A stretch of DNA of 64,000 nucleotides from Simmondsia chinensis (lineage: Eukaryota > Streptophyta > Magnoliopsida > Caryophyllales > Simmondsiaceae). Under the pieces are notes generated by a model that saw nothing but the letters and a program-made list of their open reading frames with translations, was not told the origin of the DNA and searched no databases. The position numbers and the translations under genes are program-made. Location: contig JAGTTD010000009.1 in NCBI GenBank assembly GCA_018398585.1, positions 16,931,193 to 16,995,192 on the forward strand, written 5' to 3'. Below are positions 53,795-64,000 of the stretch, one piece after another; within the stretch, counting starts at the first letter, position 1; each line of letters opens with the position of its first letter.

Positions 53795-56700
53795 TCAATG
53801 CTCGGTAGTCTTGAATGTCTCGATTATCTTCTTGAATTGCCATAAGTCGTCCTCCTTCTCCCAAGTAGCTTCATTCTCAGGAAGATCTTTCCAACGAACC
53901 AAGTACTTGGTATATTTTGGCACTCCCCTACGTCCCAGGATCCGGTCAGCAAGAATCTCGGTTGCTTCCTTGTCAAAGGATGGGATCACGGCTGTAGGAG
54001 CTCGGCTCGACTTGCTCCGGCTTGGGTCTTGGTCATCCTTATGGTACGGTTTCAGCATGCTTACATGGAAAACATGATGGATCTTCATCTTAGGCGGTAA
54101 TTCAACTCGATAGGACACTTTCCCAACTTTTGCAAGAATTGGGTAAGGTCCCTCATATCTTCGGATTAGGCCCTTGTGAACCTTGCGTAGGGCCTTGAAC
54201 TACTGCGGCAGGAGCTTTACCATCACCAAATCCCCAACTTGGAACTCTAGGAACCTCCTCTTTTTGTCAGCCCATTTCTTCATCTTGTGCGCTGCCTTGT
54301 CGAGGTGGGTCTTGGCAATGTCAAGTCTTTCATTCCACCCTTTCGCAGCCTGGTATGCAGCGGGGCTGCTTCCTGTGTAACCGGTTGCAACAGCTTGCGG
54401 TGTCAAGGGTTGTTGCCCCATGACGAGCTCAAAAGGACTATGGCCCGTTGACTCGCTCTTGTGTAAGTTGTAAGAAAATTGGGCAATGTTAATTAACGTT
54501 GCCCAATCCCTTTGGTTGGCCCCCACATAGTGTCTCAAATATAACTCAAGTAAAGCGTTCACCCGTTCAGTTTGGCCATCGGTTTGTGGATGAAAGCTTG
54601 TAGAGTAGTGGAGGTTCGAACCCATCAAACTGAACAGTTCGGCCCAGAACTTGCCCGTGAATCTCGGATCTCAATCACTTATGATGCTCCGCGGAAGTCC
54701 CCAATACTTAACAACGTGCTTGAGGAACAACCGTGCAGCTTCGGTTGCGGTACAGTCCTTAGGTGCGGGAATGAGCGTCCCATATTTAGAGAGTCGATCA
54801 ACCACAACCATGATTGATCCATACCCTTCTGATCTCGGTAAAGCGGAGATAAAGTCCATAGAAACGCTTTCCCATGGGTGGTTCGGTACGGGCAGAGGCT
54901 CAAGCAAACCCGCGGCAGTCTTGTGCTCAATTTTGTCTTGTTGGCACACAAGACATGTCTTGACAAAGGCTTCTACGTCATCTCTCATGTGCGGCCAGTA
55001 GTACGCTGCCTCGGTCAGTGCTACGGTCCTCTCAATTCCCGGATGCCCGGCCCATTGTGAGTCATGACACTCCTTCATGAGTTCACGCCTCAAGTTCTCC
55101 CACTTAGGCACAAACACTCGGTTCCAAACAGTGAACAGCAGCCCATTGTCAAACCAAAACCTGCGTGTCCGGCCTTCAGTGGCAAGCTTCAACATATGTT
55201 GTGCAAACGTGTCATGCGCCATGCCAGCCCGGACCCTGTCCAGGATGTCACCGTGAACCATGCTCACACTAGCAAGGCTCGTCTTGCGGCTAAGTGCATC
55301 AGCGACAACATTTGCGGTACCCGGTTTGTACTCCAAAGCATAGTCAAATTCAGCGAGGAAATCTTGCCATCTTGCTTGCTTCGGACTCAACTTCTTCTGG
55401 TTTTGGAAATAGCTCGTTGCCACATTGTCAGTCTTGACAACGAACCTACTCCCAAGTAGATAATGACGCCACACCCTCAAGCAATGAATAATGGCGGTCA
55501 TCTCCTTGTCATGAGTAGCATATCGACGCTCGGTGTCATTGAGCTTCCTAGACTCGAAAGCAACAGGATGTTTCTCCTGCATCAGCACCCCTTCAATTGC
55601 AAAGTCTGAGGCATCGGTATGCACCTCAAAGGGTTGCCCAAAGTCGGGTAAGCGAAGAACGGGTTCCTCTATGACAGCCCGCTTCAAACTTTCGAAAGCA
55701 GCACGGCATCCATCATCCCAAAGCCACGGTTGCTTCTTCTTCAAAAGATTGGTTAGGGGCGTGGCCCTAGCCGAATACCCAAGAATAAACCGCCGGTAGT
55801 AGTTCACTAGGCCTAGGAATGACCGTAGCTCACTAACTCCCTTAGGTTCTTCCCACTCTTCGATAGCGTGAACTTTGGCTTGATCCATGCGTATCACCCC
55901 TTTGCCTATGCGGTGACCAAGGAACGACACTTCCTCCTGAGCAAACGAGCATTTCTCTCGTTTGACATAAAGCTCGTTCTCCTTCAAGGCTTGGAACACC
56001 TTCTTCAAGTGCTCCACATGTTCTTCCAGGGACTCACTATACACCACGATATCGTCGAGATATACCACAACAAAGTTTTCCAAGAAAGGCTTGAAGATCT
56101 CGTTCATGAGCGTACAAAACGTGGCTGGTGCGTTTGTCAATCCAAACGGCGTCACCAAGAACTCATATGCACCATATCGGGTCACACAAGTCGTCTTCGG
56201 TTCATCACCCCCGGCTATCCGAACTTGCCAATACCCGGACCTCAAGTCAAGTTTGGAAAAGTACAGTGCCTTCCCCAACCGATCAAATAAGTCAGCGACA
56301 AGCGGAATAGGGTACTTGTTCTTTACCGTGACCTTGTTCAAGGCTCGGTAGTCAATGCACATTCGAAGTGACCCGTCTTGCTTCTTCTAGAACAAAACCG
56401 GTTCACCATACGGGGCCCTAGAGGGCCTAACGAACCCCGCATCAAGAAGCTCCTTCAACTACTTCCTCAACTCTTCCAACTCGGGTGGAGCCATACGGTA
56501 AGGCCCCATGGCGGGAGGCCTTGGCCCCGGCTCTAACTCGATCCTGTGGTCCACTTCCCTCCTTGGAGGTAAGTGCCTCGGTAACTCAGGTGGCATGACA
56601 TCTTGAAAGGCATCAAGAATTCCTTTCACTTCCACGGACACTTCCTTAGAATCGGGCTCCTTATCTTCTACCAATGTAGCAATGTAAGTCACCTGTTTCT

Positions 56701-58609
56701 TTCGGATTCCCTTTTTGAACTGAACGGCCGAGAGAAGTTTTGCCTCTGCCTTCTCACATAGTAGGGGCACAGCAAAGGTCTCTTGGCCATGAGTGATCTC
56801 CATGATGTTCTCTCCCAGAAATGACAAGGGCCTCACGGTGTCGAAGAAGTCCATCCCCAACGCTACCTTGAAGTCATCCATTGTAACCACGGTCAAGTCA
56901 AGCGTGCCACTCCAATCTCCCAACTGGATGGGCACCTTCTTAGCAACCCCAAGGATCGGCTTGGATGAAGCATTAACGGTCTTCATCCAACCCAACTCCT
57001 TGACATAGTCCAACCCGAGCCGCCTTGCCTCATGTTCTGACACGAAGTTGTGACTAGCACCTGTGTCCACCAATGCCTTTGTCTCGGCACCATTCACTTG
57101 GGCCTTGACATACATCAGCCCCTTGTTCCGTGTGCCCCGTGCCGGGATGGACAGACCCCTGCGTGCCTGCGTCTAGATCGGGACAGGAGCCCGGGCCTAC
57201 GCCTGGACATGCGCGGCACCCGGTACCTGCGTCTGGGACTGGGACTGGGACTGGACAGGCGCCCGGGCCTGCGCCTGGACATGCGCAGCGCCCGACCCCT
57301 GCGTCTGTGTCTGTGTCAGCGTCTGGGCCTGGGCCCGTGTCTGGACATTCTCCTGACTCGCTGCAGCTCTGTGCGCACCCTGGGACATGGCCCCCAAGAC
57401 ACGCATAGAACCCATACTCGCACCTCCATTCCCTTGCTCTTGTGAAGCAACAAGGGCACTCAAAGCTTGACGTTCCGGACAGTCCCGGGCAAAGTGCGGG
57501 CCTGAGCATAGAAAACAGGACCGGCGCTTGCCTTGGTCTGACCGGTTGTCCTGGTTTCGATTGCTATGATGCTGGGGCTCGTGATGCTTGTTCTCATGTT
57601 GCTTGCCTTTGTCCTTCCATGAAGGTGATTTGTAGGGCTTATCTCCCCCACTCTTCCCTTTGTTACTCTTGAAGTCCTTCTTCTTAGTAGAGTCTTTTTC
57701 GTACTCTACCAAGTTTTCGGCCTCAGATATTGCAGTGGCAAGATCTTGTACTCCTCTACGCTTCATCTCCATTTTGGCCCACGGTTGCAAGCCATCCAAG
57801 AAATAAATGAGTGCTAATGATTCGAGCATGTCAGGAAGTTCGAGCACAAGGGACTGGAACTCCGTGACATAGTCCCGGATAGATCCCGCTTGCTTCAAAC
57901 CCCTCAGCTTCTTCACAGCAACACTCTCGGCATTCTCCGGAAAGAAATGTTTCTTGAACTCACGAACAAAGTCATCCCAAGTATCAATAGTGCAAGTCCC
58001 ACGGCTTATGTCACCGTGGCGCCTCCTCCACCACAACGCCGCATCATCTTGTAGATACATTGATGCGGTGTTGATCTTCAGCGTCTCAACTTCAAGGCGA
58101 AGTGCCTCAAAGTACCTCTCCAAACACCACAAGAAATTGTCTATCTCTTTGGCGTTCCGTTTCCCTCCATACCTCGGCGGGTCTGGGACTTTGACACGAG
58201 ACACACCACTCGTGCCAGCCCCATTAGCGACAGCGGTCTTGCACAGCGTCACGTCCTCCTTAACAATGTCAAGGTCTTGACGAAGTCCAAAAACAGCGTC
58301 CTTTAGTTGATCAATTTGTTCCTCCATGGCATCCTTGATCTCAGCTATGGTCTCAAGGACCTTTCCCTCCATACCGGTGACACTCTCCTCTAGGGACTCG
58401 ATGGTGTCTAATTGGTCATGAACATCACCCATAACCAACTCTAATTTTGCCACACGAGCATCAAGACTACCAAGCGCATCCCGTGGAACAGACGGGTCCT
58501 TGGCCTTGCTTGCCTTTTTCGTGCGCGTCTCTGGTCTCCCTCTTGGTGATTCCTCCATTGCTTGTGACGTACTCGCAATTCCTTCCTTCATAACACTGCC
58601 CCCAGCCAT
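53795..58609 (-). pseudogene. Gag-pol-chromodomain polyprotein of element E, stop codons only
   Basis: One frame from ATG 58609 to the natural stop at 53795. Gag: N-terminal coiled coil (LDARVAKLELVMGDVHDQ), gag domain near 58160-57750 (LWWRRRHGDI, REFKKHFFPE), knuckle CFLCSGPHFARDC near 57510, and a Gln/Thr/Ala-rich repeat tail to 57170. Protease LVDTGASHNF near 57070. RT SLRMCIDYRALN at 56370 and VVYLDDIVVYS near 56055. RNase H VHTDASDF near 55630. Integrase zinc region near 55060-54930 (CLVCQQDK), core SVSMDFISALP near 54860 with DGQTERVN at about 54570. GPY/F-type region and chromodomain (YLVRWKDLPENEATWEKEDD) at 53920-53860. In-frame stops: 57197-57199, 57173-57175, 56459-56461, 56387-56389, 54671-54673, 54200-54202. 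No frameshift was found. Confidence 0.93.
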
Positions 58610-58620
58610 CACGTCAATCT

Positions 58621-58632
58621 GCTCTGATACCA
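58621..58632 (-). other. Primer binding site of element E
   Basis: On the element strand TGGTATCAGAGC, an exact initiator-Met-tRNA complement, lies two bases inside the 5' LTR and 12 bases upstream of the proposed gag ATG at 58609, so the untranslated leader is very short. Confidence 0.9.
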
Positions 58633-58634
58633 AC

Positions 58635-59359
58635 TGTCACGGGACGGTTTTTGACACCCTTGTCAAGCCCGTGCGCCACTTAACTTCACTCCGAAAGTAC
58701 CTCGCTAAGTCAGGCTCCTCGTTAACCCGAAGGTTGTGTTATGCGGAATAAAGGCAAAAGAGTGTTTTGGAATAAAGGAAATGGAGTCACAATAACAATG
58801 CAAGTACACGTTCAAAGGGACAATGAGATTGGATTAATTTGGGTGAGTTTGGACACCCTTGGCAATTGCCATTCCTTATTATTTATACTCAATGAGATTT
58901 ACAATATGCATGAACCGTGTGTATTTCCCAAGGGGCACGGTTCATTACCTAGGAGACATGAATATTAAATAGGTACATGAATCTAGTCTAAATACATGGA
59001 ATATTAAAGGGACAAAATCGGGTACACTCCCCTTGGGCTTAGCGTGTCAAGTGGACCGTGTAAATGGTCCAAGAGTCACGCCTCAACAGCAAGGGACGCG
59101 ACCTTTGGGAAGGACATGGGCGCTCGTGTCTGGGCCTGCGTCTGGGCGCGCTGGGACGCAACCCTGACACTGCCTGGACCGTGTCTGGGGCGTGTCAAGG
59201 CCCTTTGGACGCGACCCTTCGTGTCAAGCGACATGTCCTCCCGTTTACATACACGCATCAAGTAAATTAAGGAAAAATAAGGAAGGCCTAGTACTTCCTA
59301 GGTCCTTCTAGTACATTATTAAAAATAAAAAAGTACTATAATATTGGCGGTCCATGACA
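58635..59359 (-). repeat. 5' LTR of element E (725 bp)
   Basis: The plus strand runs TGTCACGGGACGG...GGTCCATGACA and is followed by TACT. It contains the G+C-rich GTGTCTGGGCCTG block near 59125-59185. Confidence 0.92.
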
Positions 59360-59472
59360 TACTGCTCTCTCTGCACCACAAAAAGCAGAGTGCTTAGATA
59401 AGTAGGTCTCGGGTCTTCTGTTGAACCAAAATTGACCTCGAGGAGGGGGTCTTAGACTTCAGTCCTTAAATC
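59360..59472 (-). pseudogene. Pre-RT fragment of element D beyond E
   Basis: The minus strand continues the pre-RT reading interrupted by E (ETYLSKHSAFCGAERAVANF joins the 53026 side). It is cut at 59472 by the LTR of F. Confidence 0.5.
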
Positions 59473-59820
59473 TGTTAAGGTTCCAAATCAAATTGGCACC
59501 AAAACGTGAGAGGGTTAGGGTTTGAAGAGAGGTAAGATGAGAAAGAGAAATGCAGGAGAAAGGAGTTAGAGAATTAGCTGAGAAGATTGAGAAAATATGT
59601 CAAAATTCATTAGATTTTTTATTGAATGCCTCACAATTACACTCTAGGAAGCTATTTATACTTGAACTAGATACAACATCCATTTGATTCTCTATGACCG
59701 ACTTTAACTAATCTCAAGCTAGTGGACGGCTAACAAACAATTTGAACAAAATAAGCAACAAGTATTTCAAGGGTACTTCGATACAATCAATTAAACCACC
59801 AAAAACCCATAATCATAGCA
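59473..59820 (-). repeat. 3' LTR of element F (348 bp)
   Basis: The plus strand runs TGTTAAGGTTCC...AATCATAGCA, flanked by the polypurine complement. The GATGAGAAAGAG module lies near its left end, as in the other LTRs. Confidence 0.8.
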
Positions 59821-59942
59821 ATCCCTTCCTCTTGAAAACATTCTTGTCCTCAAGAATGGAAGCTAGGAAATTGGCTCTTCAAGAATTGTGGTTCTTCCCA
59901 CGTTGCATCCTTTTGGCTCAGATTTGCCCATTGCACTGTAAC

Positions 59943-62900
59943 TTAGTTGAAGCTCCTTCCCTTGAGTTGCCATGTCCTGGATTCTAACACTGCAGCAGGC
60001 TGTGTAAACAATGATCCATTGGATCCAACTTCTGGTGGTTGAGAAGAGCTCGTGTGACCTTTCTTCACCTGTTTTTTTAGAAGTGACACATGAAAAACAG
60101 GGTGAATATAAGAATTTGGAGGCAATTCCAGCTTGTAAGCAACCTTGCCAATCTTTTCTAAGAACTTATATGGCCCAAAGAACCTCGCACATAGCTTCAC
60201 ATTTCTCCTTACAGCCACCGTGGACTGTCTATATGGTCGGAGCTTTGAATATACCTTATCTCCCACCTCAAAGTTCCTATCCACTCTCTTCTATCTGCAT
60301 AAAGTTTCATTCTAGCCAGAGCTTGGTGGAGGTTATCCTTCAATGACTGTATCAACTACTGCCTCTGCTGCAATAATTCAGTGACCTTCAGAACTGATGA
60401 AACCATTTCTTCAAGCATCAAGGATGTAGGGGGATCATAACCATACAAGGCCTTGAAAGGAGTTGTCCCAATTGAGACATGTGCATGACTGTTATACCAA
60501 TATTTAGCCAGAGATAACCGCTTGACCCATACCTTGGGGTGATTAAACACCATGCTTCTAAGGTATTGTTCCAAGCATTGGTTGACTCTTTCAGTTTGCC
60601 CATCCGTTTGAGGGTGGTAAGAAGAGCTAAGAGCCAAAGTAGTCCCCAGAAAGTGGAATAATTCCTTCCAAAATTGACTTGTAAAGAGCTTATCTCGATC
60701 TGAAACAATGGATTAAGGAAATCCACGAAGTTTATAAATGTTGTCCAGGAAGCTCCTTGCTAATTTCTCATCTGTCACTGGTCAAGCCAAGGCTACAAAG
60801 TGGCTAAACTTAGTGAATCGATCAACAACTACCCATAAGACTTCCTTGCCCTCTGATCTTAGCGAACCTCCAATGAAGTCCATGCTAATGTTTAGCCAAA
60901 GACCATCTGGAATAGGCAAAGGCTGGAGGAGGCCTTGATACCTGCTATCACCCAATTTGGTCTGTTGACAAATTTCACAAGTTTGTACGAATTCCTTCGT
61001 TGCCTTCTTCATTCTATTCCAACTAAAATAGGCTTTGAGCCTCTGATAGGTACCATCCACCCCTGAATGTCCACCCCAAGAAAAATCATGTGAAGTAGAG
61101 ATGAATTGTAGCATCAAATCACTGGAAGTCCCAATATACAACTTGCCTTTCGACTTGATGACCCCTTTCATAACTGTCACATCTGCATCAAAAGCCAGAT
61201 TATTGAGATTGCCAATGCTAAATGCAGCTATACACTCCTAAGCAAACATGTCCACCTCATAGGATTTATACACTTCAACAATCCAAGCTGGAGAAATCAT
61301 TGAAATTGCCTTATAAGAACCGTGCTCACAGTCCTCTAACCTATGCGATAATGCATCTGCAGCCAAATTCTCCTTGCCTTTCCTATACTCAATCACATAG
61401 TTAAGCCCCAAAATATTTAACAGGCCTTTCCTCTATATTCTAGTGAAAATCCTTTGCTCAAGCAGATATTTCCAACTCTGATGGTCTGTTTTGATGACAA
61501 ACCAATGCCCATCCACTTAGTGTCTCCATTTTTCCACTGTGGCAAGATACTCTTTCTCATAGGTGGATAGCTCTTGATGTTTAGGGCTTAAGGCTTGACT
61601 GAGATATGCTATTTGCCTTCCATTTTGAGACAAGACTGCCCCAATAGCAATCCCACAAGCATCAATCTCCAAAACAAACTCCTCACCAAAGTCGGGCATT
61701 GCAAGGACTGGTGCTTCACACATAGCAGTCTTTAATGCTTCAAATGCTTCTTGAGCTCTATCTGACCATTGGAATGCATCCTTCTTTAATAGACTAGTTA
61801 GAGGCTTGGCAACTGTCCCATATCTAGCCACAAACTTGCAGTAACACCCAGCCAATCATAAGAAACCCCTTAACTACTTCAATGTCACTGGTACAGGCCA
61901 CTTCGTTATAGCTTGTACCTTAGATGGATCGGTAGAGACTCCTCTATAAGAGATCACATGGCCCAAATACTCCAGCCGAGTCTAAGCAAAAGAGCACTTA
62001 GACAGCTTTGCATACAACTGGTGATTGCGCATGACGAAGAAGACTTCTCTCAAATGCTTTAGATGATCATCAAGTGATGAACTATAAACCAGGATGTCGT
62101 CGAAAAATATCAAGACAAACCTCCTCAAGAATGGCTTGAACACTTCATTCATTAAAGCTTGAAATGTGGCTGGAGCATTGGTCAAACCAAAAGGCATAAC
62201 CACAAAATCAAAGTGCCCATGATGAGTCCTGAAAGTTGTCTTATACACATCTTGCTCTAGCACTCTTATCTGATGGTAGCCTTGCCTTAGGTCCTACTTG
62301 GAAAAGACTTGTGCATCATGTAACTCATCCAACAGATCATCAAGGTTCGTATTGGGGAACTTGTCTTTCAGTCATTGAGTTGAGCTGTCTATAGTCCATA
62401 CACATCCGTGCTGAGCCATCTTTTTTCGTCACCAATATCATAGGGAGGCAAAAGGGTTGTGACTCTGCCTTACAAAGCTTTTCTTAAGCAATTCATCAAC
62501 CTGCCTTTCAATTTCTGTTTTCTTAGCATAAGGATACTTGTAGAGGCTTAACTTCACTTGATCATAGTTAGGCTTCAAGGGAATTGCATGATCCAGACAT
62601 CTTTTAGGAGATAATGCCTTGGGCTGTTCAAACAAATATTCACACTCCTCAATCAATGTCTTAATCTCAGGTTGAGAAATGTTGTTCGCTTCAGCAGAGG
62701 ATATTGCAAACAATTGTCCTACGCACTGAATAGCGCACTTACTGAATCCTTTCTTCAAGTTCTTGCCTTTCATCAACTGTAGCTGAGCTTGATCTACCGT
62801 ACCTTGCAGAGTAATCTTGGATCTTTGTACCTCAAAAGACACTATCAGCTTAGCAAAATCAAAGAATATAGGACTAAAGGTTCTCATCCAATCCACTCCT

Positions 62901-64000
62901 AGAACCATGTCACAGCTACCCAAAGACAATATTCTGAAATCATACTCGAATTTATGGTCCTGCATCAGCCATTGAAATCTCTGGCACTTATTCTAAGTTA
63001 AGACTGAATTGCCATCAGCCACAGTTACTGAATTGCCATCTTGATCACTACGTGCCCAACTTTTTTAACTACCTTTGGATCAACGAAACTGTGGTTGCTG
63101 CCACTATCAATTAACACAATAATCGACCTCTTTCCGGCCCTTCCCCTGATCTTGATTATATTCTGAGTTCCATTACAAGTTAGTGCTTCCATAGAAATGC
63201 CAACTTCATCATCAACAAGCTCCTCTTGTGATTCCGGGTCTGAACCGCCTCCCTTAACCTCAGATTCTTCACTAAAGGATGCTTTGCAGCACTCTTTCCC
63301 CTGGCTGACATGAGGAACTTGGGATTGCATTTATGCCCAAACTGATAAGGTTGATTGCATCTGTAACATAAACTTTGAGCTTTCACCTCCTTTGATCGAG
63401 TAAAGGAAGATTTTTCAGATACCTTCACCTAGTTGGAACCACTTCCTCTATACTTTGGTTCTTCATTTGAACCAAGAACCGTGACCTCAAAAAGCTCAGC
63501 TTTAGCATAAGCCTTGGATACTGTTTTTGGACCAACTGCTTTCATAAGATTCTTAATCTTGAGTTTTAAACCACTTATGAAATTCAAAACATAATAAGAC
63601 TCAGTGGCGTGTGGATATGTAGCTACCTTGATGGCCCTAAGGTTATCAAACCTTGTCATATACTCCCTCACAGTCATTTCTTGTTTAACTATGTTGAAAT
63701 TATCAACAATGTCACTCGAGTCTTCATAACTATATCTTTCATGCCATTCATTTACAAATTCATCCCCTGACAGTGCAGGATTACTCTTGAGTAAACTATA
63801 AAGCCATACCTCATGATCTCCAATGAGATACATAGCTGCCATCCCAAGCTTTTCTGCCTCATCAATGTGATAAAATTGGAAATACCTCTCGTGCCTTGTT
63901 AGCCAAGATTGAGGCTGCTTCCCATCAAATGGTTCAATCTGGACTCTTGGCTATCTAAACCCACTACTTATGCTACCAAATGAAGCTTCATTACTCCCTG
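59943..64000 (-). pseudogene. Gag-pol of chromovirus F, decayed
   Basis: Minus-strand order: gag 63842-63429 (LYSLLKSNPALSGDEF, VREYMTRFDNLRAI) with knuckle CYRCNQPYQFGHKC near 63370; acidic linker and protease LIDSGSNHSFVDPK near 63115-63075; post-protease 62965-62438; reverse transcriptase 62400-61982 ([11 protein letters not shown] near 62095); RNase H 61855-61517 (EIDACGIAIGAVLSQ, Thr-Asp changed to Ile-Asp); integrase zinc region 61180-60930 (CEICQQTK) and core to 60356 (SSSYHPQTDGQTERVN); GPY/F region 60284 down to about 59990 ([25 protein letters not shown]). Frameshifts lie between gag, protease and integrase pieces. It is related to A, B and C. Confidence 0.9.

Larger units (their letters stand above)
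53027..59359 (-). mobile_element. Chromovirus E, near-complete, nested in element D
   Basis: LTRs lie at 53027-53763 and 58635-59359, with a primer site, gag-pol-chromodomain in one frame and a polypurine tract (GGTGGGGGAGAG on the element strand, 53764-53775). TACT is duplicated at 53023-53026 and 59360-59363, one base short of the expected five. It is more G+C-rich than its neighbours and is the least decayed autonomous element in the window. Confidence 0.93.
36346..59472 (-). mobile_element. Tat-lineage gypsy element D, host of C, E and F
   Basis: Minus-strand pieces in order: pre-RT (59472-59360, then 53026 down), reverse transcriptase, RNase H, second RNase H (to 50752), then integrase (39869-38854) and a 3' region to about 36346. 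C, E and F interrupt it; C is bounded by imperfect CATGT/CATGC duplications, and E by TACT on both sides. The left boundary is inferred from the end of J integrase and a TG start at 36346. The gag and 5' LTR lie beyond F, outside the window. Confidence 0.75.
59473..64000 (-). mobile_element. Chromovirus F, 3' LTR to gag, cut by the window end
   Basis: The 3' LTR (59473-59820), polypurine tract (AAGAGGAAGGGAT, complement at 59821-59833) and pol-gag follow in minus-strand order. The 5' LTR is outside the window. It is inserted in element D; the base pairs before the LTR are AAATC. Confidence 0.85.

Noticed and set aside
55868..56290. 140-codon plus-strand ORF and neighbours within element E
   Set aside because: They are shadows of the minus-strand reverse transcriptase frame, which carries all the conserved motifs.

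Overview
This window is plant nuclear DNA made almost entirely of nested, decayed transposable elements. No intact host gene was recognised. The assignment rests on CACTA termini, Ty3/gypsy chromoviruses with initiator-Met-tRNA primer sites, Athila- and Tat-lineage gypsy remnants, L1 and RTE LINE tails, and nuclear-type pseudogenes of plastid rpl2, atpB and trnC. The species cannot be determined from the sequence alone. All coordinates and alignments here were read by eye, without any search.

Layout, left to right. 1-2091: 3' end of a CACTA element that broke into a gypsy pol gene (2092-4790). 4880-6950: LTR-like remnant joined to a Tat-type RNase H fragment. 6983-8040: LTR plus 3' part of a non-autonomous minus-strand element (G). 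9219-17452: nearly complete chromovirus B (TSD GTGAC), whose 3' LTR carries a compact non-autonomous element N (15001-17442, TSD GAAGA). About 17458-24110: minus-strand Athila-like element, with an L1 tail in pol and a mosaic of plastid gene pieces in its LTR. 25003-27544: a diverged long-LTR pair (L). 27545-33712: minus-strand chromovirus I, split by chromovirus H (28738-32982, TSD ATAAG). 33713-36345: plus-strand chromovirus fragment J. 36346-59472: minus-strand Tat-lineage element D, which hosts C (39875-50746), E (53027-59359) and F (from 59473). C in turn hosts non-autonomous element K (41111-46155, TSD TGATG), and K contains an RTE LINE tail.

How the parts relate. B, C, E, F, H, I and J encode or once encoded gag, protease, reverse transcriptase, RNase H, integrase and a chromodomain-like tail. 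N, K and G lack pol but have the same style of LTR termini (TG...TAACA), and N and K have the same initiator-Met-tRNA type primer site, so they were probably mobilised in trans. They instead carry unrecognised proteins. G and K share a domain of roughly 110 residues ending in a GVGV-x-L-x-W-x-D-x-GRPP motif, and N keeps a weak version of its end. This is the best candidate here for an undescribed component. A second candidate is a multi-exon gene on the strand opposite to pol in the 3' region of D (37186-38730).

Reading frames are broken everywhere. E (53795-58609), B (9660-14591) and N (15455-16564) each keep one continuous frame interrupted only by stop codons. In E all six stops fit C-to-T change, as expected for decay of methylated DNA. 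Nothing in the window looks able to make a full set of transposition proteins.
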